Below are positions 8,316 to 16,811 of a DNA stretch of 43,678 nucleotides, piece after piece. This DNA comes from Rhodobacter sp. CACIA14H1 (GTDB lineage: Bacteria; Pseudomonadota; Alphaproteobacteria; Rhodobacterales; Rhodobacteraceae). The DNA lies in assembly GCA_000500915.1 (NCBI GenBank), contig AYNO01000009.1, positions 1 through 43,678 of the forward strand, written 5' to 3'. Within the stretch, counting starts at the first letter, position 1; every line of letters starts with the position of its first letter. The position numbers and the translations under genes are program-made. The notes under the pieces are model-generated. The model ran no database searches and was not told where the DNA came from. It saw only the letters and a program-made list of their open reading frames with translations.

Positions 8316-8981
8316 TCAGGCGGGCTTTCTGTCGGAAGGGTCGGGATAGAAGCTGTCCGGGAAGCGGATGCCCAGCAGCGCGGCGGTGCCGTCCAGAGCG
8401 ATGCGCAGGATCTCTCCCTTGGCGAAACCGTCGGGGAGCGAGCCGCCCTCGATCCAGAGCCCGTCGATCAGCCCGTTGCAGGCGATGGCGTCGCGGCGGT
8501 CGCGGGCGGGGTCGGCGGGGCGGGGCAGGGCGGCGATCAGGGATTGCAGGCGGTCACGGTAGGCGAGGTAGGTCGCTTCGTGGATGGCGTGCATCGTGGG
8601 GTCGTTGCGGCCCAGATGCATGTAACCGGCCCAGACCCCGACGGAGCGGGTGGTCATCACGGGGGGGCGGAAATTCGCGGCGATGAAGGCGGCGAGTCGC
8701 GAGACCGGGTCGCTTTCGGGGATGGCGTCGCAGGCGCGCATCGCCTCGGCGGTCATGTCTTCCATCACCTGCCGGTAGGCGGCATGGGTCAGTTCTTCCT
8801 TGGACTGGAAATAGTGCCGGATCAGGCCCGGCGTCACGCCCGCGCGGGCGGCGATTGCGCGGACGGTGGCCGCTTCCGGCCCGCCTTCGGCCACCAGTTC
8901 CATCGCGGCGGCGATCAGGCCTTCGCGCCGTTTCTCTTCGCCCTCGCGGCGGTAGGGGCGGCGTTCGGTTTGGGCTGTCAT
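8316..8981 (-). CDS. TetR/BetI-type transcriptional regulator
   Basis: A 221-residue regulator. The N-terminal helix-turn-helix (about residues 19-65) contains IAARAGVTPGLIRHYFQSKEE, and the C-terminal ligand domain is of the BetI-like TetR_C_6 kind. First gene of the operon with the AruH/AruI-like pair, so it probably controls that operon and itself. The upstream gene on the same strand is the cation efflux gene, 117 bp away. A TATAAT box (8996-9001) lies only 14 bp before its ATG. Confidence 0.88.
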   Translation of the reverse strand: MTAQTERRPYRREGEEKRREGLIAAAMELVAEGGPEAATVRAIAARAGVTPGLIRHYFQSKEELTHAAYRQVMEDMTAEAMRACDAIPESDPVSRLAAFIAANFRPPVMTTRSVGVWAGYMHLGRNDPTMHAIHEATYLAYRDRLQSLIAALPRPADPARDRRDAIACNGLIDGLWIEGGSLPDGFAKGEILRIALDGTAALLGIRFPDSFYPDPSDRKPA

Positions 8982-8995
8982 GCGGGGACCGGTGA

Positions 8996-9001
8996 ATTAT
9001 A
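8996..9001 (-). promoter_or_regulatory. -10 box TATAAT for the tetR operon
   Basis: Read on the minus strand, a perfect TATAAT ends 14 bp before the tetR ATG, in a short AT-rich island with the repeat TTGTCCACTTGT beside it (9000-9011). No good -35 box is seen at 16-18 bp, as expected for a promoter needing an activator or for an operator overlapping the core promoter. The mRNA leader would be only a few bases long. Confidence 0.45.
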
Positions 9002-9091
9002 CAAGTGGACAATAAATTGGCGGACGGTCCGGTGCAAGCTCCGGTGCCGTGGAATTTGCCACAGGTGAAGGGGAAAGGCGACGGGGTGCAG

Positions 9092-9108
9092 CGGGCCGTC
9101 AGGGCCCG
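9092..9108 (-). terminator. GC hairpin at the 3' end of the cation efflux gene
   Basis: CGGGCC and GGCCCG pair around a five-base loop and overlap the stop codon of the efflux gene. There is no U run; the role in termination is inferred from position. Confidence 0.35.
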
Positions 9109-9982
9109 TCTGCGACGTCTTTGTGAACGATAACGTCAGCCTGCGGGTAGGCCTGCAGGATGGCGCGGCGCAGGCCCGCGCCGATGGCGTGGGCGTCGCG
9201 CAGGGACTGGTCGCCATCGAGTTCGATATGGATGTTGACGAAGATGCGGCTGCCTGCAGTGCGGGTCTTGAGGTCGTGGTAGCCGCGCACGCCCGGCCAG
9301 TCGCGGGCGATGCGTCCGATGCCTGCGACGATGGCGGGGTCGGCGCGGCGGTCCATGAGCGCGTCCCATGCGCCCTTGCCGATGCGGGCGGCACCGAGCA
9401 GCAGCATCGCGGCGGCGCCGAGGGCCACCACGCTGTCGATCTGGCCGAGGCCGAAACGGGCCGAGGCCCAGAGCGACAGGATGGCGCCGATGTTGGGCAG
9501 CAGGTCGCCGAGGTAATGCAGCCGGTCGGCGGCCACGACGCGGCTGCCGGTGCGGCGGGCGACGCGGCCCTGCCACCAGACGAGGGCCAGCGTCAGGGCG
9601 ATGGAGGCGCCCATGACCACCATGCCGAGGGATTCGTCGGCCAGCGGGGGCGGGCGGGGGCGAGCAGGCGGTTAACCGCGCCCCAGCCGATGGCGCCTGC
9701 GGCGATGGCGATGAAGATGGATTGGCCCAGCGCGGCAAGGTCTTCGGCGGAGCTGTGGCCGAAGGCGTGGTCTTCGTCCGCGGGTTTGGCGGCGTAGAGG
9801 ATCGCGGCCATGGCGCCGAGGCTGACCATCAGGTCCATCGCGCTGTCGGCGAGCGAGGCCGCGACGGAGAGGGCGCCGGTCTGGCCGAAGGCCCAGAGCT
9901 TCAGCCCGACCAGCGCGGCGGCCACGATGACCGAGGCCAGACCTGCGGAGAGGTTCATGCGGGTGGAACGGGGGGTGGACAT
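9099..9982 (-). CDS. Cation diffusion facilitator (FieF-like), frame broken in a G run
   Basis: Inner-membrane divalent metal/proton antiporter, about 294 residues when the frame is restored. The first part (9982 to about 9650) carries membrane helices and the metal-site motif ADEDHAFGHSSAEDLAALGQ. The second part (in another frame to 9099) carries ADRLHYLGDLLPN with the H-x3-D metal pair and the cytoplasmic domain (VRGYHDLKTRTAG, FVNIHIELD). The frames part near five G's (9646-9650, C's on the coding strand); adding one base gives APARPPLADESLGMVVMG, the expected loop. This is probably a missing base rather than a dead gene, since both halves are well conserved. Metal specificity is not readable. 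Confidence 0.82.
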
Positions 9983-10062
9983 GGGGCAGCTCGGACAAGG
10001 ACTGTCCTGCGGCTAACCCGACGTGGGGCGCGGGGATCAAGCGCAAGCGACTCGCAAGAAGG

Positions 10063-10088
10063 GGCGGGGGCGGCGATGCGCCCCCGCC
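10063..10088 (-). terminator. GC hairpin downstream of the iron alcohol dehydrogenase
   Basis: GGCGGGGGCG and CGCCCCCGCC form a 10-bp stem with a short loop, 11 bp past the dehydrogenase stop. It marks the likely end of the catabolic operon. No U run. Confidence 0.5.
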
Positions 10089-10098
10089 GTCGGGTCTG

Positions 10099-11259
10099 TC
10101 ACATGCAGGCCTGATAGAGGGCGCGGGTGTTTTCCCGCGTCATCTCGATCGGGTTGCCGCCGCAGGACGGGTCTTCCAGCGCCATGTCGGTCAGTTCGTC
10201 CAGACGCGCCTGTTCCACGCCCATCGCCGTCAGGTTGGCGGGGATGTCCAGCGTGCTGCGCAGGTTCATGACCGCCTGGCGGAAGCCGTCGAAGCCGCCC
10301 GCGATGCCGATATAGGCGGCGGCCTTTTCGATGCGGGCCTCGATCGCGGGGCGGTTGAAGTCCAGCACCATGGGCATGACCACGGCATTGGTGGTGCCGT
10401 GGTGGGTGTTGTACACGGCGCCGACCGGGTGGGACAGCGAATGGATCGCCCCGAGTCCCTTCTGGAAGGCGACCGCGCCCATGGCGGCGGCCGACATCAT
10501 GTGGGCGCGGGCTTCGAGGTTGGTCGGGTCCGAATAGGCGGTGGGGAGGTTTTCGAAGACCAGCCGCATCCCTTCCAGCGCGATGCCCTGCGACATCGGG
10601 TGGTAGAAGGGGGAACAGAACGCCTCGAGGCAATGGGCCAGCGCGTCCATGCCGGTGCCTGCGGTGATGAATTTCGGCATCCCCACGGTCAGGGCGGGGT
10701 CGCAGATGGTGACGGCGGGCATCAGCTTCGGGTGGAAGATGATCTTCTTCTTGTGGGTGGCCGAGTTCGTCAGCACGCCCGCGCGGCCCACTTCGGAGCC
10801 GGTGCCTGCGGTGGTGGGGACGGCGACGATGGGGGCGATCTTGGCGGCATCCGCGCGGGTGTACCAGTCGTCGATATCTTCCAGATCCCAGACCGACAGG
10901 TCGGCCCGCTGATGTGCCATCAGCGCGATCATCTTGCCGAGGTCGAGCGCGGAGCCGCCGCCGAAGCAGATGACGCCGTCATGCCCGCCTGCCTTGTAGG
11001 CGGCGATGCCGGCGGCCATGTTGCCTTCGTGCGGGTTGGGGTCCACGTCAGAAAACACCGCCGACCCCAGCCCCGCCTTGGACAGGACCGCCACCGCTTC
11101 GGCGGTGATGGGCAGCGAGGCCAGCGCCTTGTCCGTCACGAAGAGCGGCTTCGTGATGCCTGCCGCCTTGCAGTGTTCGGCCAGTTCCGCGATGCGGCCC
11201 ACGCCGAATTTCAGGGCGGTGGGGTAGGACCAGTTCCGGTTGGGAACGTTGTGGGTCAT
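10099..11259 (-). CDS. Iron-containing alcohol dehydrogenase
   Basis: Group III NAD(P)-dependent alcohol dehydrogenase of 386 residues, cytoplasmic. The N-terminal half has the nucleotide-binding FGGGSALDLGKMIA. The iron ligands are visible as Asp and His in GTGMDALAHCLEAF, His in GLGAIHSLSHPVGA, and His in YNTHHGTTNA. It interconverts an alcohol and an aldehyde; paired with the aldehyde dehydrogenase 5 bp upstream it probably handles the same aldehyde intermediate. The start is supported by AGAAGG upstream. Last gene of the operon. Substrate unknown. Confidence 0.9.
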   Translation of the reverse strand: MTHNVPNRNWSYPTALKFGVGRIAELAEHCKAAGITKPLFVTDKALASLPITAEAVAVLSKAGLGSAVFSDVDPNPHEGNMAAGIAAYKAGGHDGVICFGGGSALDLGKMIALMAHQRADLSVWDLEDIDDWYTRADAAKIAPIVAVPTTAGTGSEVGRAGVLTNSATHKKKIIFHPKLMPAVTICDPALTVGMPKFITAGTGMDALAHCLEAFCSPFYHPMSQGIALEGMRLVFENLPTAYSDPTNLEARAHMMSAAAMGAVAFQKGLGAIHSLSHPVGAVYNTHHGTTNAVVMPMVLDFNRPAIEARIEKAAAYIGIAGGFDGFRQAVMNLRSTLDIPANLTAMGVEQARLDELTDMALEDPSCGGNPIEMTRENTRALYQACM

Positions 11260-11264
11260 GTCGG

Positions 11265-12644
11265 TCAGACCTTCTTGAGGTGATAGGATTTCGGGCGGGT
11301 CACGGAATGGAAGCCGAGATAGGACAGGCTGCCGCCGCGGCCCGTGTCCTTGCATCCCGTCCAGCACAGCGCGGGGTCGAGGTAGTCGGCGCGGTTCATG
11401 AAGACGGTGCCGGTTTCGATCCGCTGGCCGATGGCCTGTGCGGTTTCGTAATCCTGCGTCCAGACCGAGGCGGTCAGGCCGTAGGGCGAGTCGTTCATCA
11501 GGCAGATGGCTTCGTCGTCATCCCGGACCTTCATGATGCCGACGACGGGGCCGAAGGATTCTTCGGTCATCACGCGCATGGAGTGGTCCACATTCACGAG
11601 GATTTGGGGCGCGAGGTAGGCGCCGCCGTCATCCGCGCCGAATTTGGCGGGGTCGAGCAGGGGCTTGGCGCCCTTGGCCACCGCTTCGGCGATCTGGTCG
11701 CGGACGACCTTGGCGAAACGCTTGTTCGCCATCGGGCCGAGGGTGGTAGCGGCGTCGAAGGGGTTGCCGAGTTTCAGCTGGCCGACCCACGCGACGGATT
11801 TTTCCACGAAGGCGTCGAAGAGGGATTCGTGGACATAGACCCGCTCGATCCCGCAGCAGCACTGGCCTGCGTTATACATCGCGCCATCCATCAGCACGTC
11901 CACCGCCACGTCGAGATTGGCGTCATGGCGGACATAGCCCGGGTCCTTGCCGCCGAGTTCCAGTCCCAGCGGCGTGAAGGTGCCTGCCGCGGCCTTTTCC
12001 ATCGCCACGCCCCCCGCGACCGAGCCGGTGAAGTTGACGAAGCCGAAGGAGCGGGCGGCGATCAGCGCCTCGGTCGTGGCGTGGTCGAGGACGACGTTCT
12101 GGAACACGTCTTCGGGAATGCCTGCGGCGTGGAACGCCTCGGCGATGCGTTCGCCGACCTTCATCGTCTGGGAGGCGTGTTTCAGGATGACGGTGTTTCC
12201 GGCGATCAGCGCGGGGACGAGGGTGTTGATCGTGGTCAGGTAGGGGTAGTTCCACGGGGCCACGATGAACACGACGCCCACGGGTTCGCGGGCGAGGTAG
12301 CGGCGGAATTTGTCGCTGTCTTCGACCATCAGGGGGGCCAGCGTCTGGGCCGCGATGTCGGACATGTAGTCGGTGCGGGCGTTTACGCCGCCGAATTCGC
12401 CGCCGTAGCGGGTGGGGCGGCCCATCTGCCAGGCCAGTTCCTCGACCACCACGGCGGACATGTCGTTCAGGCGTTTGACGCCCGCCTTGACCAGCGCGAT
12501 GCGGTCTTCCAGCGGTTTCGCGGCCCATGCCTTCTGCGCCCCCTTGGCGCGGGCCACGGCGGCTTCGGCGGCGTCGCGGGTCAGGGGGGTGCGTTCGATA
12601 TAGACCGATCCATCGACCGGCGAGATGAGTTGGATGGGTTTCAT
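11265..12644 (-). CDS. NAD(P)-dependent aldehyde dehydrogenase family protein
   Basis: Aldehyde dehydrogenase superfamily enzyme of 459 residues, oxidising an aldehyde to the acid. Visible: the catalytic-domain signature FIVAPWNYPYL, cofactor-binding Lys in VILKHASQT, NFTGSVAGG, the Glu of LELGGKDPGYV, the catalytic Cys in AGQCCCGIERVYV, and EESFGPVVGIMKV. In the gamma-glutamyl amine scheme it would take the PuuC step. A GAGGA ribosome site lies 7 bp before the ATG at 12644. It is followed by the iron alcohol dehydrogenase and preceded by the second glutamine-synthetase-like ligase with a 68-bp gap holding two GC hairpins. Confidence 0.9.
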   Translation of the reverse strand: MKPIQLISPVDGSVYIERTPLTRDAAEAAVARAKGAQKAWAAKPLEDRIALVKAGVKRLNDMSAVVVEELAWQMGRPTRYGGEFGGVNARTDYMSDIAAQTLAPLMVEDSDKFRRYLAREPVGVVFIVAPWNYPYLTTINTLVPALIAGNTVILKHASQTMKVGERIAEAFHAAGIPEDVFQNVVLDHATTEALIAARSFGFVNFTGSVAGGVAMEKAAAGTFTPLGLELGGKDPGYVRHDANLDVAVDVLMDGAMYNAGQCCCGIERVYVHESLFDAFVEKSVAWVGQLKLGNPFDAATTLGPMANKRFAKVVRDQIAEAVAKGAKPLLDPAKFGADDGGAYLAPQILVNVDHSMRVMTEESFGPVVGIMKVRDDDEAICLMNDSPYGLTASVWTQDYETAQAIGQRIETGTVFMNRADYLDPALCWTGCKDTGRGGSLSYLGFHSVTRPKSYHLKKV

Positions 12645-12659
12645 GTCATATCCTCGTAG

Positions 12660-12677
12660 GGCGGGGGTCGCCCCGCC
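12660..12677 (-). terminator. GC hairpin just upstream of the aldehyde dehydrogenase
   Basis: GGCGGGG and CCCCGCC with a GTCG loop, 16 bp before the aldehyde dehydrogenase start. With the hairpin at 12688-12709 it may tune read-through or mRNA stability between the ligase and the dehydrogenase genes. Confidence 0.35.
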
Positions 12678-12687
12678 GATCCGTGCA

Positions 12688-12709
12688 GGGGCGGGGTGGA
12701 CCCCGCCCC
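12688..12709 (-). terminator. GC hairpin directly after the second ligase
   Basis: A perfect 9-bp stem GGGGCGGGG / CCCCGCCCC with loop TGGA begins 3 bp past the stop of the ligase. Strong structure without a U run; it could attenuate transcription into the dehydrogenase genes or act as a processing barrier. Confidence 0.5.
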
Positions 12710-12712
12710 GGT

Positions 12713-14080
12713 TTATGCCCGTTCCAGCAGGCGCTGGAGTTCGAAATCCGTCACCACGCGGTCCGTTTCGGAAATCTCCCACTGCGCGGCGTGGTGGTAA
12801 TGGTCCACCACCTCGTCCCCGAAGGCTTTGCGCAGCATGTCGGAGGCCAGCAGCCTGTCGGCGGCGTCGCGCAGGGTGCGGGGGATTTCGCGGATACCGG
12901 CGGTGTTGTACATGTCGCCCTTCATCTCGGGCTCCAGTTCCAGCTTCTGTTCGATCCCCGCAAGGCCCGCCGCCAGAAGCGCGGCGCAGCAGAGGTAGGG
13001 GTTCACGTCGCTGCCCGGGATGCGGCATTCCACGCGGACGGCCTTGGTATGTTCGCCGCAGATGCGGAAGCCTGCGGTGCGGTTGTCCGCGCTCCAGACC
13101 GCCTTGGTGGGGGCGAAGAGGCCGATGCAGAAGCGTTTGTAGCTGTTCACGTAGGGCGCGAGGAAGGCGGTGATTTCCTGCGCATGGGCAAGCTGGCCTG
13201 CAAGGAAGTGCTTCATCGTGGCCGACATGCCGTGCGGGTCGTCATGGTCGTAGAAGGCGGGTTTGCCGTCCAGCGTCCAGAGCGACTGGTGGACATGGGA
13301 GGAGGAGCCGGCCTTGCGGTGGTCGTACTTGGCCATGAAGGTGACGGACTTGCCCTTCAGGTGCGCGATTTCCTTCACGCCCTGCTTGACGATCACGTGG
13401 TTGTCCGCCGTATCCAGCGCGTCGGAATAGCGGTAGTTCACCTCGTGCTGGCCGCTGTCGGCTTCGCCCTTGGTGTTTTCGATGGGGATGCCCGCCTTGT
13501 AGAGGTGGTTGCGGACGTCGCGCATGAGGCTTTCTTCCTTGGTCGTCTGGAAGATGTGGTAATCCTCGTTATAGGCGCTGATGGGCCGCAGGTTGCCGAA
13601 GCCGTCGTCGCGGAGCTGTTCGTAGGCGTTTTCGAAGATGTAGAATTCCAGTTCCGTCGCCATCATCGGGTCGAAGCCCATGGCGCGGGCGCGGGCGACC
13701 TGACGTTTCAGGATGGCGCGGGGGGAGACGGCGACTTCTTCCTGCGTGTGGTGGTCGAGGAGGTCGGCAAGGCAGAGCGCGGTGCCCGGCAGCCAAGGGA
13801 GCGGGCGCAGGGTGGCGAGGTCGGGTTTCATGACGTAGTCGCCATAGCCCTTTTCCCATCCGGCCGACTTGTAGCCGGGGACGGTGTTCATCTCCATGTC
13901 CACGGCCAGCAGGTAGTTGCAGCAATGGGTTTCCTTCCAGCCGCCATTCACGAAGAAGGCGGCGTGGAAGCGTTTGCCCATCAGGCGGCCCTGCATGTCC
14001 ACGCTGGCCACGAGGACGGTGTCGATCTCGCCGCGGTCAACGGCTTCTTTCAGGGCATCGAAGGTGAGGTTTCCGGGCAT
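12713..14080 (-). CDS. Second glutamine synthetase family ligase (gamma-glutamylamide synthetase type)
   Basis: Glutamine-synthetase-fold ligase of 455 residues. In order: SVDMQGRLMGKRF, the metal-site ATELEFYIF, SGQHEVNYRYSDA, the substrate-region AGSSSHVHQSLW, YVNSYKRFCIG, the ATP/glutamate-site WSADNRTAGFRI and VECRIPGSDVNPYL. It differs markedly from the ligase at 2523, so the two probably have different amine substrates. The ATG at 14080 is preferred because AGAGG lies 8 bp before it; the alternative Met at 14098 has no ribosome site. Adjacent dehydrogenases, the TRAP transporter and the DadA-like oxidase suggest it gives gamma-glutamyl derivatives of an imported amine. It is not the housekeeping GlnA. 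Confidence 0.87.
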   Translation of the reverse strand: MPGNLTFDALKEAVDRGEIDTVLVASVDMQGRLMGKRFHAAFFVNGGWKETHCCNYLLAVDMEMNTVPGYKSAGWEKGYGDYVMKPDLATLRPLPWLPGTALCLADLLDHHTQEEVAVSPRAILKRQVARARAMGFDPMMATELEFYIFENAYEQLRDDGFGNLRPISAYNEDYHIFQTTKEESLMRDVRNHLYKAGIPIENTKGEADSGQHEVNYRYSDALDTADNHVIVKQGVKEIAHLKGKSVTFMAKYDHRKAGSSSHVHQSLWTLDGKPAFYDHDDPHGMSATMKHFLAGQLAHAQEITAFLAPYVNSYKRFCIGLFAPTKAVWSADNRTAGFRICGEHTKAVRVECRIPGSDVNPYLCCAALLAAGLAGIEQKLELEPEMKGDMYNTAGIREIPRTLRDAADRLLASDMLRKAFGDEVVDHYHHAAQWEISETDRVVTDFELQRLLERA

Positions 14081-14167
14081 CCTTGCCTCTCGGTTCATCG
14101 GTGTGTCGGGTGCCCTTGCGGGCGGAGGGCCGGGGGGCCGTCGGGAAGGCAGGCCGCGCCCCGTGGA

Positions 14168-14254
14168 TCAGGTTGCGGCTAGGGCGCCGCCGAATTCGGG
14201 CTTGCGGGGCCAGCAGTCGCGGCTGGCGGGACAGGACGGGGTGGCGGTCGTCAT
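14168..14254 (-). CDS. Possible 28-residue small ORF upstream of the second ligase
   Basis: ATG at 14254 with CGGAG placed 7 bp upstream, TGA at 14168-14170. The peptide begins MTTATPSCPASRDCWPRKPE and has two Cys, a Trp and three Pro in its first half. It sits between the TTTGATCA element (14293-14304) and the ligase start (87 bp further on), so it would be the first cistron of that transcript. It could be a leader peptide or a small protein; nothing identifies a function, and chance ORFs are common in such GC-rich DNA. Confidence 0.35.
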   Translation of the reverse strand: MTTATPSCPASRDCWPRKPEFGGALAAT

Positions 14255-14292
14255 GGACGGCTCCGATGGGGCGGGCGGAGGCCCGCGCCGGA

Positions 14293-14304
14293 ATTTGATC
14301 ATAT
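14293..14304. promoter_or_regulatory. ATTTGATCATAT near-palindrome, candidate operator / -10 region
   Basis: On the minus strand this reads ATATGATCAAATTCCGGCGC, matching the element at 5328-5339 (ATTTGATCAAATTCCGCGC) nearly base for base. It contains TATGAT, a fair -10 box. It lies about 215 bp upstream of the ligase and 40 bp upstream of the small ORF. Confidence 0.5.
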
Positions 14305-14380
14305 TCTTGCGCCAGTGCGAGGCGCTGCGCAAGGGGGGGGCGGGGGGTGCGGGGGGCGGATGGCCGCCCCCGCCCGCGGG

Positions 14381-15418
14381 TCAGAAGCGGTAGGGGCGGC
14401 CTGCCGCCTCCATCGTGGCGTTGTAGGTCTTGAAGATTTCCACCACCTTGGCCTTCACCTCGGACTCGGCGGCGATTTCGTCCCAGAACACCTGTGCGGC
14501 GGCTTCGACCGTCTTCCATTCCTCGTCCGGGATGGTGGTCAGTTGCAGCTTGCCGCCGTTGATGCGCAGGTCCGCCTCGCCCGCCCAGTACCAGTGCTGG
14601 CGGTAGTAGTGGGACTGTTCGAAGCAGGTGGCCAGCAGCTCCTGCAGGTGGGGCGGCAGTTCGTTCCAGCGGTCCATGTTGGCGAAGAAATGGCCGATCC
14701 ACGCGCCGGAGATGTTGTTGGTGAGGAAGTAGTTGGTCACGTTGGACCAGCCGACGGTATAGACCTCGGTGATGCCGGACCATGCGATGCCGTCCAGTTC
14801 GCCGGTCTGCATGGCGACTTCGATGTCTTCCCATGGCAGGGTGACGGGAACGACGCCGAATTGCGTCAGGAAGCGGCCGGCGGTCGGGAAGGTGAAGACG
14901 CGCTTGCCCTGCAGGTCGGCCAGCGAGTTGATCGGGTCCTTGGTGGCGAAGTGGCAGGGGTCCCATGCGCCCGCCGAGATGTGCTTGACCCCGACGGCGG
15001 CGTATTCGTCTTCCCAGATCTGCTTCAGCCCGTATTTGTTGAACAGCGCGGGCACGTCGAGCGAATAGCGCAGCGCCAGCGGGAAGTAGCCGCCGAAGAC
15101 CGTCACCTCGGTCGGGGAGGCCATGGAGTCGTCATCGGATTGCACGCAGTCGATGGTGCCCGATTGCAGCGCCTGGAAGAGTTCGGAGGTGGGAACCAGC
15201 TGGTCGGCATAGAACAGTTCGATTTCCATCTGGCCCTGGGCGATGCGGTTGAAGGCGTCCACGGCGGGTTTCACCACCTGCTCGCCCAGCGCGGCGCCGG
15301 CATAGGTCTGCATCCGCCATTTGATCGGCGCCTGTGCCTTGGCCACGACGGGGGCGGCCAAGGTCGCGGCGCCGGCAAGTGCACCCTTGGTCAGGAAGGA
15401 ACGTCTCGAAGTCGTCAT
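14381..15418 (-). CDS. dctP: TRAP transporter substrate-binding protein DctP, Tat-exported
   Basis: Periplasmic solute receptor of a TRAP transporter, 345 residues. The N-terminus has a twin-arginine signal (TSRRSFLTKGALAG) followed by a hydrophobic stretch and a cut site near AKAQA. The mature protein is a DctP-family binder (ATKDPINSLADLQGKRVF; LPWEDIEVAMQTGELDG). Its specificity cannot be read; TRAP receptors usually bind carboxylates through a conserved Arg, so the ligand probably carries a carboxylate. The ATG at 15418 has AAGGAG 10 bp upstream. A 49-bp gap separates it from dctM, and receptor mRNA is often made in excess from such a place. Confidence 0.9.
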   Translation of the reverse strand: MTTSRRSFLTKGALAGAATLAAPVVAKAQAPIKWRMQTYAGAALGEQVVKPAVDAFNRIAQGQMEIELFYADQLVPTSELFQALQSGTIDCVQSDDDSMASPTEVTVFGGYFPLALRYSLDVPALFNKYGLKQIWEDEYAAVGVKHISAGAWDPCHFATKDPINSLADLQGKRVFTFPTAGRFLTQFGVVPVTLPWEDIEVAMQTGELDGIAWSGITEVYTVGWSNVTNYFLTNNISGAWIGHFFANMDRWNELPPHLQELLATCFEQSHYYRQHWYWAGEADLRINGGKLQLTTIPDEEWKTVEAAAQVFWDEIAAESEVKAKVVEIFKTYNATMEAAGRPYRF

Positions 15419-15467
15419 TGTCTTCAATCTCCTTGTTGTTTGCGGGGTTTTGCCCCGTCTCGGTGCT

Positions 15468-16811
15468 TCAGTTCGGGTAGATCAGGTTGGGAAGCCAAAG
15501 CGCGATTTGCGGGAAGGCCATGAGCAGGCCAAGCGCGACCGCCATCACCAGCACGAAGGGCACGACGGAGCGGTAGATGTCGCCCATCGTGATTTCCGGG
15601 GGCGCGAAGGCCCGCATCAGGAACAGGTTGTAGCCGAAGGGGGGCGTCAGATAGGCGATCTGGCAGGTGATGGTGTAGAGGACACCGTACCAGATCAGCA
15701 CATCCTGCGGCGGGATGCCGAGGTCGAGCGTGGCCACCAGCGGCACATAGAGAGGGGCCACGATGACCAGCATGGCCGTATCGTCAAGGAACATCCCCAT
15801 CAGCAGGAAGCTGACCTGCATCAGGATCAGGATGGTCCACGGCCCGAAGCCCAGCTTTTCCACGAAGAGGCTTTCGATGGCCTTCACCGCGCCCAGCCCG
15901 TCGAACACCGCCCCGAAGGACAGCGCGGCGAGGATCACCCACATGAACATGCAGGAGATGAAGAGAGTGTTGCGGGTCGCAACCTCGAACACGGCGCGGG
16001 TCATGCGGCGCTTGATCGCGGCGGCGGCGACGGTGGCGGCCACGCCGATGACCGAGCTTTCGACGAGCGAGGTCCAGCCATAGATGAAGGGGAACATCAT
16101 CGCGAAGAAGATGATGAAGGGCAGGGCGCCGGCGCGGAGCGCGTGCAGCTTGTCTGCCGTGGTGATGGCCGCCCGTTCCGCCGCAGACATCGGGGGGCCA
16201 AGCTCCGGCTGGAAGCGGCAGCGCAGCCAGACATAGAGGATGAACATCCCCGCCATCATCAGGCCGGGCAGGACACCGGCAAGCCAGAGTTCCGACACCG
16301 GTGCGCGGGCAATCATGGCGTAGAGGACAAGGACGACGGAGGGCGGGATCAGGATGCCGAGCGACGATCCGGCCTGTATGACGCCCGTCACCATCTGCTT
16401 CTGGTACCCGCGCCGGAGCAGTTCCGGCAGCGCGATGGTGGACCCGATGGCCATGCCCGCGACGGAAAGACCGTTCATCGCGGAAATCAGCACCATGAGC
16501 AGGATCGTCCCGATCGCCAGCCCGCCCGGAACGGGGCCGAACCAGACGTGGAACATGCGGTAGAGGTCGTCGGCCAGCCGGCTTTCGCTCATGACATAGC
16601 CCATGAAGACGAACATGGGCAGCGACAGCAGCGGATACCATTTCATCAGCTTCATCGAGGCCGAGAAGCCCATGTTGTGCCCGCCCGTCCCCCAGAGCGC
16701 CATGGCCGCGACGACGGCGACGAAGCCGATCACGGCAAAAACCCGCTGCCCCGTCATCATCATCAGGAGCATGGTCGAGAACATCAGGGCGGCGATCATC
16801 TCGTAGGACAT
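15468..16811 (-). CDS. dctM: TRAP transporter large permease DctM
   Basis: Large inner-membrane subunit of 447 residues with about 12 membrane segments, carrying out sodium-coupled transport with DctP and DctQ. Family stretches include LLSLPMFVFMGYVMS, ISAMNGLSVAGMAIGSTIALP, GSSLGILIPPSVVLVLY and FLDDTAMLVIVAPLYVP. It starts on the last base of the dctQ stop (TGATG), so the two are translationally coupled. The order dctQ-dctM-dctP places the receptor last. Confidence 0.93.
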   Translation of the reverse strand: MSYEMIAALMFSTMLLMMMTGQRVFAVIGFVAVVAAMALWGTGGHNMGFSASMKLMKWYPLLSLPMFVFMGYVMSESRLADDLYRMFHVWFGPVPGGLAIGTILLMVLISAMNGLSVAGMAIGSTIALPELLRRGYQKQMVTGVIQAGSSLGILIPPSVVLVLYAMIARAPVSELWLAGVLPGLMMAGMFILYVWLRCRFQPELGPPMSAAERAAITTADKLHALRAGALPFIIFFAMMFPFIYGWTSLVESSVIGVAATVAAAAIKRRMTRAVFEVATRNTLFISCMFMWVILAALSFGAVFDGLGAVKAIESLFVEKLGFGPWTILILMQVSFLLMGMFLDDTAMLVIVAPLYVPLVATLDLGIPPQDVLIWYGVLYTITCQIAYLTPPFGYNLFLMRAFAPPEITMGDIYRSVVPFVLVMAVALGLLMAFPQIALWLPNLIYPN

